This document shows positions 47,107 to 54,360 of a stretch of 64,000 nucleotides of DNA, piece by piece. The position numbers and the translations under genes are program-made. The notes beneath the pieces are model-generated. The model was not told where the DNA came from, searched no databases, and saw only the letters and a list, made by a program, of their open reading frames with translations. The stretch comes from Selenomonadaceae bacterium (GTDB taxonomy: Bacteria; Bacillota; Negativicutes; Selenomonadales; Selenomonadaceae): NCBI GenBank assembly GCA_017614505.1, contig JAGABT010000014.1, positions 62,001 to 126,000 on the forward strand, in the 5' to 3' direction. Each line of letters starts with the position of its first letter. Positions within the stretch are counted from its first letter, which is position 1.

Positions 47107-48257
47107 GTTTCTTAGAAAAATTTTTAGCGCACTTTAAACATGCGCAGGAATTTCACGCGCCGCAGGTCGGTTACAAAAATCTGACCGCGGCTAAATTTTT
47201 CCGGCAGATAGTCACGGCGGACTCTCGGACTTCGCGGACTGTAATGTGGAACTCCCCCGCGCGTCTGGAGAATGTCCAGCTGGAATACAGAATGGTCGGC
47301 GAGGACGCGGCAAGTTTTGCCGAAGTTACCGCCGATTTTTTTGGCGGAAATTTTATCTACAGTTCGACGCTGAAAAATCTCAAGCCGGAAAGTTTGTACC
47401 ATTACCGTTTGGTTGCTGGCGAGGAGGCTACCGGCTGGCGGAATTTGCGTACGGCGGGCGACGGCGAATTTGAAATGCTGGTGTTCAGCGACAGCCAGAG
47501 TTTCGACTACAATACGTGGCATCGAACTGCGGAAGACGCGCTTAAAAATTATCCTGACGCTGAAATTTTCGCGGTAAACGGCGATTTTACGGACAACGGG
47601 CAGGATTTTTTTCAGTGGCGCGAATGGTACGAGGAGGCGGAAAATATTCTGCGCGACAGGATTCTGGTGCCGGTTATGGGAAACCACGAATGCTACGACG
47701 AAAACTGGCGGCTCTGCCAGCCGAGCGGGTATCTGAAAAATTTCGCGCTGCCGTCGAATGGCGATAAAAACTTCGGCGGGTACTTTTATGCGTTTGACTA
47801 CGGCGCGGCGCATTTTTTTGTTTTGAACACGCAGCTGAACGAGCTAGGCAGTTTCAAAGCCGGTCTGGAGGAAACGCAGGCGCAATGGTTTCGCTGGAAC
47901 GCCGCCACTAACCGCCCGTGGCGAATCGTTTTTATGCACAAGTCGATTTACAACCGCTCGCTCAGCGGATTCGTCGCGGAGGCGGAAAATTATTTTATGC
48001 GGCTGTTTGACGAGCTGGAAATTGATCTGGTGCTGACGGGGCATTTGCACACGTACATGAACGCTGGAAAGTTTTTCGCGCAAAAAAAATCCGAACGCGG
48101 CACGCATTACGTCTTATGCGGGCGTTCGGGCGACCACAGGTACAATCGTGAGCCGGAGTCTTACCTCGCGCTGAAAGTTCGCGCAGATTCGCTTGAAATA
48201 ACCTGCCGGTCGGCAGCCGGCGAAATTCGCGACCAGTTCACGTTGAAAAAAATTTAA
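47103..48257 (+). CDS. Purple acid phosphatase-like metallophosphoesterase
   Basis: The protein has 384 residues. An N-terminal fibronectin-like domain (RTVMWNSPARLENVQLEYRM, LKPESLYHYRLVAGEEATGW) is followed by a metallophosphoesterase domain with metal ligands in VFSDSQS, VNGDFTDNG, PVMGNHE and TGHLHTYMNAG. The architecture is that of small bacterial purple acid phosphatases. No signal peptide is clear at the ATG 47103 start, so a cytoplasmic location or non-classical export is possible. Its stop overlaps that of the convergent secreted protein gene. Confidence 0.88.
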   Translation: MSFLEKFLAHFKHAQEFHAPQVGYKNLTAAKFFRQIVTADSRTSRTVMWNSPARLENVQLEYRMVGEDAASFAEVTADFFGGNFIYSSTLKNLKPESLYHYRLVAGEEATGWRNLRTAGDGEFEMLVFSDSQSFDYNTWHRTAEDALKNYPDAEIFAVNGDFTDNGQDFFQWREWYEEAENILRDRILVPVMGNHECYDENWRLCQPSGYLKNFALPSNGDKNFGGYFYAFDYGAAHFFVLNTQLNELGSFKAGLEETQAQWFRWNAATNRPWRIVFMHKSIYNRSLSGFVAEAENYFMRLFDELEIDLVLTGHLHTYMNAGKFFAQKKSERGTHYVLCGRSGDHRYNREPESYLALKVRADSLEITCRSAAGEIRDQFTLKKI

Positions 48258-48868
48258 TCCTTATCATCGGCAGAATCTTCCTCTTCGCCAGGCAGCGGAA
48301 TTTTGTAAATTGGAAAATCCTCCGGCTTGAGCTTAGAATCTTTCGCGCTGAGTTTGCCGCGCGACCGGCGAATCATCCAGTCGTTGTTTTGCTTCGCCCA
48401 AATCAGAATTTCGCGGTAGAATTTGCAGGCAACCTCGGTGCCGGTGAAGTCGGAAAGTTTGACTGGCTTGCCGGAAGTATCGCTGTCGAGCTCGGTGAAA
48501 GTTTTGTCAATGTCTGCGCGCCGCGTAACCTGCACGGTATTGTTTTTCAAATCGAACTTCAGATAATCCGCGCGACCGGCGAGAATGTTATAGCCCTTCG
48601 TCGATTTATTGTTCCAGCGCCGCTTCTGAATCACGTCCTGAATCTGAACGTCATCGTAGGTGCAAATCGTCGGCACAATCAGCTGGTTCAAATCCAGCGT
48701 GCCGTCCAGCTTGACGTGATAGCCGCAAACCTGGTAGTTGAAGTAGTAATTGCCGCGCGGCGTCGACTGCACCCATTTGAAAATTTCATCCGGCACCTTG
48801 ACTGGATTTGCCGCGAAAGTCACGGCGGGGAAAATCAGCAGCAGCAGTACGATTAAAAATTTTTTCAT
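48254..48868 (-). CDS. Secreted hypothetical protein downstream of metA
   Basis: The 204 residues begin with a signal peptide (MKKFLIVLLLLIFPAVTFAA). The mature part (PRGNYYFNYQVCGYHVKLDG, AGRADYLKFDLKNNTVQVTR) has two or three cysteines and an acidic C-terminus; I do not recognise the family. GAGGTA precedes the ATG at 48868, 10 bases after the metA stop, so it shares the metA transcript. It is likely an exported, cell-envelope-associated protein. Confidence 0.75.
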   Translation of the reverse strand: MKKFLIVLLLLIFPAVTFAANPVKVPDEIFKWVQSTPRGNYYFNYQVCGYHVKLDGTLDLNQLIVPTICTYDDVQIQDVIQKRRWNNKSTKGYNILAGRADYLKFDLKNNTVQVTRRADIDKTFTELDSDTSGKPVKLSDFTGTEVACKFYREILIWAKQNNDWMIRRSRGKLSAKDSKLKPEDFPIYKIPLPGEEEDSADDKD

Positions 48869-48878
48869 AGTCGATACC

Positions 48879-49796
48879 TCAGCCAATCGAGTCAATTTCG
48901 TAGGGCGTTTCCTGATAAACGTAGTAGTTGAGCCAGTTCGCGAAAAGCAAATGCGCTACGCTCCGCCAGCGGACAATCGGCTCCAGCGCAGGATTATCAT
49001 TCGGAAAATAATTCTGCGGCACGTGCGGATTAAGACCGGCGCGCAAATCGCGTTCGTATTCATTTTTCAACGTGTAAGGGTCGTACTCGGCGTGCCCAGT
49101 TATGAAAAACTGTCGCCGCTCAAGATTCGCCACAATGTAAACGCCAACTTCGTCGGACTCGGAAAGAATCGTCAGCGCGGGAACTTTTTCAATGTCAGCG
49201 CGAGTGTTATCAGTGTTGCGGGAATGCGGCACAAAAAATTCGTCGTCGAACCCGCGAAAAAGTTTCTCGAACTTCACGCAAAGCCGGTGCCTGTACACGC
49301 CGGAAAGTTTCCTGTCCATAATGACTTTCGGCACGCCGTAATGGTAATACAAGCCCGCCTGCGCGCCCCAGCAAATGTGAAACGTCGACCAGACGTGCGA
49401 TTTGCTCCACTCCATAATTTCTTCAAGCTCCGACCAGTACGCAACTTCCTCATATTCCAGAAATTCCAGCGGCGCGCCGGTTATGATGAAGCCGTCATAC
49501 TTTTTATGCTTAACGTCCTTGAACGTGCCGTAAAACTCCGTGAGATATTCACTTGGCGTGTGCGTCGGCGTGTAAGTTGCCGTGTAAATGAAGTCAACTT
49601 CCACCTGCAGCGGCGTGTTTCCCAGTAAACGTAAAAGCTGAGTTTCGGTGACGTGTTTTATCGGCATGAGATTCAGTATCAGTATTTTCAGCGGGCGAAT
49701 GTCCTGCGAATAGGCGCGGGCGGCGTTCATCACGAAAATGTTTTCACTTTCTAGAACGTTCGTCGCCGGCAGGTTGTTCGGGATTTTTATTGGCAA
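48879..49796 (-). CDS. metA: Homoserine O-acyltransferase MetA, predicted acetyl-CoA specific
   Basis: From TTG 49796 (AAAGGA upstream) the 305 residues align with E. coli MetA without a shift: [20 protein letters not shown], catalytic Cys142 in ICWGAQAG, and the His/Glu pair in TGHAEYD. Residue 111 is Glu (GAPLEFLEY) where E. coli has Gly. In MetA studies Glu at this place goes with acetyl-CoA use, so the product is probably O-acetylhomoserine for methionine synthesis. The TTG start is seven codons inside the longest frame and is set by the family start. It is divergent from oadA. Confidence 0.94.
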   Translation of the reverse strand: MPIKIPNNLPATNVLESENIFVMNAARAYSQDIRPLKILILNLMPIKHVTETQLLRLLGNTPLQVEVDFIYTATYTPTHTPSEYLTEFYGTFKDVKHKKYDGFIITGAPLEFLEYEEVAYWSELEEIMEWSKSHVWSTFHICWGAQAGLYYHYGVPKVIMDRKLSGVYRHRLCVKFEKLFRGFDDEFFVPHSRNTDNTRADIEKVPALTILSESDEVGVYIVANLERRQFFITGHAEYDPYTLKNEYERDLRAGLNPHVPQNYFPNDNPALEPIVRWRSVAHLLFANWLNYYVYQETPYEIDSIG

Positions 49797-49876
49797 AGTT
49801 ATCAGTCCTTTCGGCAAAAATATTCGTCAACCCGCAATTTATTCCTGCAGATATGAATTTTACGGCGGTGCGGCGA

Positions 49877-49905
49877 TTGACATTGCGGGCGATTGATTTT
49901 ATAAT
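49877..49905 (+). promoter_or_regulatory. Consensus sigma-70 promoter for oadA
   Basis: TTGACA (49877-49882) and TATAAT (49900-49905) are separated by 17 bases, a perfect consensus. Transcription should begin near 49912, about 38 bases before the ATG. Confidence 0.9.
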
Positions 49906-49949
49906 TTTGCCAGAAAAGTTTTCGCACAATTTTTTCAAAGGAGAGTGTA

Positions 49950-51392
49950 ATGATGGCGGAAAAAAAGAAAGTCAAGATAATGGAAACAGTCCTGCGCGAC
50001 GGTCACCAGTCACTGTGCGCGACGCGTATGCGCTATCGCCAGATGGAACCGATGCTCGCTCAGCTGGACGAAATTGGCTACAAGGCGCTGGAAGCCTGGG
50101 GCGGCGCAACTTTCGATACATGTCTTAGATTCCTCGACGAAGACCCGTGGGAACGCCTCGATAAGCTCAAGGCTAATCTCAAGAAAACGCCAATCCAGAT
50201 GCTCCTGCGCGGACAGAATCTTTTGGGCTACAACCACTATTCCAACGACGTGGTTGAAAAATTCGTGCTCTGCGCCGCTAAGCATGGTATCGGCGTCTTC
50301 CGCATTTTCGACGCGCTCAATGACATTAACAACCTCAAAGTTGCGATTAAAGCCGCGCTGGAGGCGCCCGAAAAGCCCGAAGTTCAGGGCTGCCTCGTCT
50401 ACACGATAAGCCCCGTCCACGGCAACGATAAATTCGTTGAGCTCGCCGTTGAACTCAAAAAGCTCGGTTGCCATTCCATTTGTATCAAGGATATGAGCGG
50501 TCTGCTCGCGCCGTATGTTGCCTACGATTTGGTTACGAAACTTAAAGCCGCGCTCGGCGATACGCCCGTTGAACTGCACACGCACTGCACCTCCGGCTTT
50601 GGTCACGCAACTTATATCAAAGCCATTGAAGCCGGCGTCGACATTATTGACTGCGCGCTCTCGCCGTTCTCCTGCGATACCAGCCAGCCCTGCACCGAGA
50701 CCATTCTCGCCATGTTTGAAGGAAGCAAGCACGAAGAAGTTGACATTCCCGCTATGGTTGTCAATGCGCGCGACGAATCGCAGACGCTCGACAGGCAGGC
50801 GCTCACGCCTATCGCCAAACATTTCCTCGGCGTTAAGGCGGAACTTATCAAAGAGTTCGGACTCAAAGGCTACTTCGACGTTAATCCCAACGTCCTCGAT
50901 TTCCAGATTCCGGGCGGTATGCTCTCCAACCTCACCAACCAGCTCAAGGAAGCCGGTATGGAAGATAAATATCAGGATTTGCTCGACGAAATGCCGCGCG
51001 TTCGCAAAGACGCCGGTTATCCGCCGCTGGTTACGCCTTCCAGCCAGATTGTCGGCACCATGGCTACTTACAACGTCGCTTATGGCAGATACGTCGCCGC
51101 GCCGAAGGAATTTAAAGACCTCTGCCGTGGCAAATTCGGTAAGACGCCCGTGCCGGTCGACCGCGATTTCATTATCAACACGCTGAAAATTCCCGCCGAC
51201 CAGATTATCGAAGACTGCTCAATCGAAGACGCCAAGGCTGAATCTTTCGACCAGTTCAAGGCGGAACTCATCGACAAAGGGTTCCTCAATCCGACTGACG
51301 AGGACGTTCTCAGCTACGCGCTTTTCCCGCAGGTCGCCGAAGAATTTTTCCGCAAGCACTACACGCAGGTTACCGCCTATAAGCGCCAATAA
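49950..51392 (+). CDS. oadA: Oxaloacetate decarboxylase alpha / carboxyltransferase subunit without biotin domain
   Basis: The protein has 480 residues. The carboxyltransferase TIM barrel opens METVLRDGHQSLCATRMR and includes the metal and lysine region (LHTHCTSGFGHATYIKAIEA). A PYC_OADA-type domain follows (GTMATYNVAYGRYVAAP, FRKHYTQV). The biotinyl (BCCP) domain found at the end of full-length OadA is missing, as in species where a separate biotin protein serves the complex. It may act in Na+-pumping oxaloacetate or methylmalonyl-CoA decarboxylase, or as pyruvate carboxylase subunit B. AAAGGAG precedes tandem ATGs. It is a single-gene unit with a perfect promoter and terminator. Confidence 0.9.
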   Translation: MMAEKKKVKIMETVLRDGHQSLCATRMRYRQMEPMLAQLDEIGYKALEAWGGATFDTCLRFLDEDPWERLDKLKANLKKTPIQMLLRGQNLLGYNHYSNDVVEKFVLCAAKHGIGVFRIFDALNDINNLKVAIKAALEAPEKPEVQGCLVYTISPVHGNDKFVELAVELKKLGCHSICIKDMSGLLAPYVAYDLVTKLKAALGDTPVELHTHCTSGFGHATYIKAIEAGVDIIDCALSPFSCDTSQPCTETILAMFEGSKHEEVDIPAMVVNARDESQTLDRQALTPIAKHFLGVKAELIKEFGLKGYFDVNPNVLDFQIPGGMLSNLTNQLKEAGMEDKYQDLLDEMPRVRKDAGYPPLVTPSSQIVGTMATYNVAYGRYVAAPKEFKDLCRGKFGKTPVPVDRDFIINTLKIPADQIIEDCSIEDAKAESFDQFKAELIDKGFLNPTDEDVLSYALFPQVAEEFFRKHYTQVTAYKRQ

Positions 51393-51420
51393 TTTCGCAA
51401 GGTACGTGTTTACATAAATA

Positions 51421-51456
51421 AAAAAGTCTCCCGTTGCAACTGTAGCGGGAGATTTT
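51421..51456 (+). terminator. Bidirectional terminator between oadA and the HMA gene
   Basis: The 7-bp arms TCTCCCG (51427-51433) and CGGGAGA (51446-51452) are flanked by an A run on the left and a T run on the right, so it can stop transcripts from both sides. Confidence 0.88.
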
Positions 51457-51473
51457 CAGTTTGCAGAAATTTT

Positions 51474-51896
51474 TCAAACTGTAATAACGCCAGCGCGATA
51501 ACCGGCTTTGTTAATGGCGTCGCGCAGAATTTCATCGGGAATATCTTTGCTGAGACCGGCGAGCGCCGTCTGTTTTTCAAGACTGGCAGCCGCAACCTGC
51601 ACGCCGTCAACTTTCTCCAGCGCGCGGACAACATTCGCCACGCAATGTTCACAGGTCATACCGTCCACGTCAATCGTGCGGCGAATGCTGAACTTTTCAA
51701 TCTTCTCGACGCGCGCGCGGTAACTGTTTTCCATAGCGCGCTGCATTTCAGATTTATGCGCCGGACAGCTATTGCAGGAACTGCCGCCAGAATCGCAACA
51801 AGCCGCCTCGCTCTTGAAGAACGCCCTGTAAATTACCCGCAAGCCGTTAGCCAGTGCCAGCGCTATCAAAACTCCAAGTACAACTGTCGCCGTCAT
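51474..51896 (-). CDS. FeoB-associated-like membrane peptide fused to an HMA metal-binding domain
   Basis: The protein has 140 residues. Residues 1-27 hold a single membrane helix and 33-44 a cysteine cluster (CCDSGGSSCNSC), the plan of small FeoB-associated Cys-rich proteins. Residues 70-140 form an HMA domain with metal motif GMTCEHC (Cys82, Cys85), as in copper chaperones. The combination is unusual; the usual HMA partner is a P-type ATPase. AGGAG selects ATG at 51896. It lies downstream of feoB on the same strand, separated by the structured element, and may deliver or sense metal at the Feo transporter. Confidence 0.8.
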   Translation of the reverse strand: MTATVVLGVLIALALANGLRVIYRAFFKSEAACCDSGGSSCNSCPAHKSEMQRAMENSYRARVEKIEKFSIRRTIDVDGMTCEHCVANVVRALEKVDGVQVAAASLEKQTALAGLSKDIPDEILRDAINKAGYRAGVITV

Positions 51897-51916
51897 ATAA
51901 ATCACTCCTAAGGAAA

Positions 51917-52062
51917 AGAGGCGTCACATGGACGCCCGCGCTTAAGAAGCGCCACATTAAGAAGCGCGCCATGGACGGCGCGCCGCCCGCGCCATTCGCT
52001 GGATGCGAATGCAGCGGGCTGTCTTTCTTTGGTACTTTCTTTCTGCACCAGAAAGAAAGTAC
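51917..52062 (+). repeat. Structured intergenic element, copy C (3' of feoB)
   Basis: This is the longest copy. It has a small hairpin GGCGTC/GACGCC (51920-51936), a TTAAGAAG box, a perfect 7-bp stem with loop ATGGAC (51964-51983), a compound second hairpin (GCCCGC 51985-51990 with GCGGGC 52014-52019, enclosing CATTCGC/GCGAATG), and a perfect 14-bp AAGAAAG hairpin (52032-52062). Relative to feoB the orientation is the same as copies A and B to their upstream genes. Confidence 0.72.
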
Positions 52063-52092
52063 ATACTATAATCTATGATTTTCTATGATTTA

Positions 52093-53991
52093 TCAGAAAC
52101 CGAGCAACCTCCCGACCTGGTAAACGAGCATCGACGCTACCCACGCCACTGCGCAGGTGTACAGGAACGCAAACGCCATCCATTTCCAGCTTTGCGCTTC
52201 CTTTTTAATCGTGCCGAGCGCCGTGACGCAGGGCGAATAAAGCTGCGTAAAGACCATGAACGCCAGCGCCGCCAGCGGGGTGAACGCCGTAGCCATTCCC
52301 GTAGCCATTAAAACATTCGCTGTTCCCTCAGCGTCATCCGTATCAACCGCATCTTCGTCCGCGCCGTACAAAATTCCAATCGTCGTAACAACCGCTTCCT
52401 TAGCAAGCACGCCCGTCACGACTGCCGCGCCGGCTTCCCACGTGTCAAAGCCCTGCGGAGCAAAAATCGTTGCCGCCGCCGAGCCAATTCCTGCCAGATA
52501 GCTTTCGTTCATTTCTTCAGTCATTCCGTCGGAATTGAAATTGCTCAGGAACCAAATCGCCACGGACATTGCGAAAATTATCGTGCCAGCTTTGATAAGA
52601 TAGCCTTTGCCCTTGTCCCACGTCTCCAGCAAAACCGTTTTCATATCCGGCATGCGGTACGGCGGCAGTTCCAGCAGGAACGTCGACTGGCGCCCTTTGA
52701 ACGCCGTGCCTCCCAAAACTTTCGCCATGAGTATCGCCGTCGCTATTCCCACGAAGTACAGCGCGAAAATTACGTTCGCCGCGTTGTCTGGGAAAAACAT
52801 TACCGCGAACAGCGAAATTATCGGCACCTTCGCGCTGCACGTCAGGAACGGCGTGATTAAAATCGAAATCATTCTGTCCTTGTGCGTGTCGAGCGCCCGC
52901 GCGCCCATTATCGCCGGTACGCCGCACCCGTAGCCCATAATCAGCGGCATTATTCCTTTACCCGTCAAGCCCACGCGCCGCATTATTGGATCCATTACGA
53001 ACGCCACGCGCGCCATGTAACCCGTGCCGTCCAGAAAGCTCAGGAAGAAAAACAGCGTAAAAATCAGCGGTACGAAACTCAGCACGCTGCCGACGCCCAC
53101 GATTATTCCGTCCGAAACCAGCGACTGCATCCATTCCGCCACGCCCGCCGACGCCATTGCCTCCGCCGCCCACGGCGCTACCGTTTCTTCAAAAAATTCG
53201 CCCAGCATATCCGCCAGCGGCTGTCCTATCCATTCGAACGCAATCTGGAACAGCAGGTAGAACGCCACCAGCATGATTATCAGCGACGATACGCCGTTCG
53301 CCAGGTACGAGTCGAGTTTTTCAGTCAAGCCCTTGTCCGCCGCGTTAATCGTGACTGCCGCGTCCATAACCTTATCAATAAAATCATACCGCGCCGTTAT
53401 AATTTCTTCGTCGATTTTTTCCTGCGGCTGCCCGCTGGCTTTAATCTGGTTGACGCGCGCGAGATGCTGCTGAAAAATTTCACTCGGCTGATAATTCGCC
53501 ATGCGCGTATTCGTGAAAACGTCGAGCAAAAGTTTAACGCTCTTGTTGCTGCGCCCGACGGTATTCGTGACGGGCATACCAAAAATTTCTTCGAGTTTCT
53601 GTTCGTTAATTCTAATCCCGCGGCGCTCGGCTTCGTCCATCATGTTCAGGTTGAGAATCAGCGGAATCCCGTTTTCCATGAGCTGGACGGTCAGAAACAG
53701 GTTGCGCGAAATATTCGACGCGTCGATAATGTTCACGACAATATCCGGCTTGTTCTCGGCAAAGTAATCGCTGACGACCTGTTCTTCCTGCGAACGCGCG
53801 TTGATAGAGTACGTGCCAGGCAGGTCGACGACGGAAATTTTTCTGCCCTTGTACTCGACGAGCCCAACTTTTTTGTCGACGGTCACGCCAGGCCAGTTGC
53901 CGATTTTCTGCCGCGCGCCGGTCAGTTCGTTAAAAATCGTGGATTTGCCGGTATTGGGGTTGCCGGTCAAAGCTACTGAAATCGCTGCCAT
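52093..53991 (-). CDS. feoB: Ferrous iron transporter FeoB
   Basis: The protein has 632 residues. The N-terminal G domain has G1 GNPNTGKST (residues 10-18), then GARQKIGNWPGVTVDKK and DLPGTYSINARSQEE. The membrane part includes the FeoB gate motifs (GYGCGVPAIMGARAL and ITPFLTCSAKVPIISLF) and helices to the end. It imports Fe2+ under anoxic conditions. AGGAGTGA selects ATG 53991; upstream reading reaches into feoA. FeoA lies 11 bases upstream, and an operator at 54284-54300 covers the promoter. Confidence 0.97.
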   Translation of the reverse strand: MAAISVALTGNPNTGKSTIFNELTGARQKIGNWPGVTVDKKVGLVEYKGRKISVVDLPGTYSINARSQEEQVVSDYFAENKPDIVVNIIDASNISRNLFLTVQLMENGIPLILNLNMMDEAERRGIRINEQKLEEIFGMPVTNTVGRSNKSVKLLLDVFTNTRMANYQPSEIFQQHLARVNQIKASGQPQEKIDEEIITARYDFIDKVMDAAVTINAADKGLTEKLDSYLANGVSSLIIMLVAFYLLFQIAFEWIGQPLADMLGEFFEETVAPWAAEAMASAGVAEWMQSLVSDGIIVGVGSVLSFVPLIFTLFFFLSFLDGTGYMARVAFVMDPIMRRVGLTGKGIMPLIMGYGCGVPAIMGARALDTHKDRMISILITPFLTCSAKVPIISLFAVMFFPDNAANVIFALYFVGIATAILMAKVLGGTAFKGRQSTFLLELPPYRMPDMKTVLLETWDKGKGYLIKAGTIIFAMSVAIWFLSNFNSDGMTEEMNESYLAGIGSAAATIFAPQGFDTWEAGAAVVTGVLAKEAVVTTIGILYGADEDAVDTDDAEGTANVLMATGMATAFTPLAALAFMVFTQLYSPCVTALGTIKKEAQSWKWMAFAFLYTCAVAWVASMLVYQVGRLLGF

Positions 53992-54002
53992 AATCTCACT
54001 CC

Positions 54003-54227
54003 TCATTTCAGCTGCGTCACTTGAATGCTTGCGGCGTCGTCCCTGCGCATTGCCAGATTGTACGAGCGCAGTCTCAGCGCGATTGGATCGCCGAACGGCG
54101 CCGAATTTAAAATTTCTACGCGCGTTCCTGGAATTAATCCCATTGTCATGAGCCGCTGCTTGAGCGCCGATTCGCCCAGCGCGTCGATTCTCACGACCAT
54201 TCCTGGCTGTGTATCTTTCAGCGTCAT
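54003..54227 (-). CDS. feoA: Ferrous iron transport protein FeoA
   Basis: The 74 residues form the SH3-like FeoA domain (GESALKQRLMTMGLIPGTRV, APFGDPIALRLRSYNLAMRR). FeoA supports FeoB activity. AAAGGAAC precedes the ATG. It is the first gene of the Feo operon. Confidence 0.95.
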   Translation of the reverse strand: MTLKDTQPGMVVRIDALGESALKQRLMTMGLIPGTRVEILNSAPFGDPIALRLRSYNLAMRRDDAASIQVTQLK

Positions 54228-54271
54228 TGCTTTCAGTTCCTTTCAAGAAATGCTCATCAATTCTAATTGAA

Positions 54272-54300
54272 ATTATAATGCTTTTGATAAATTTTATCAA
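54272..54300 (-). promoter_or_regulatory. feoAB promoter overlapped by a perfect 17-bp palindromic operator
   Basis: On the minus strand TTGATA (54300-54295), a 17-base spacer and TATAAT (54277-54272) form a near-consensus promoter. The perfect palindrome TTGATAAATTTTATCAA (54284-54300) covers the -35 and the spacer, as expected for iron-dependent repression by a Fur- or DtxR-family regulator. Which family binds cannot be told from the site alone. Confidence 0.85.
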
Positions 54301-54314
54301 GTAATTCTGCGCGC

Positions 54315-54349
54315 AAAAAAAAATTCCTGCCGCATTTCTGCAACAGGAA
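54315..54349 (-). terminator. Terminator of sbcC
   Basis: On the minus strand an 11-bp stem (two G-U pairs) closes on a GAAA tetraloop and runs into nine T residues (54323-54315), 12 bases after the sbcC stop. It separates sbcC from the feoAB promoter. Confidence 0.92.
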
Positions 54350-54360
54350 AAAATTTTTAA

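Noticed and set aside
51897-52092. Short plus-strand ORF through the region between feoB and the HMA gene
   Set aside because: It runs through the hairpin element, has no Shine-Dalgarno and reads as low-complexity peptide.
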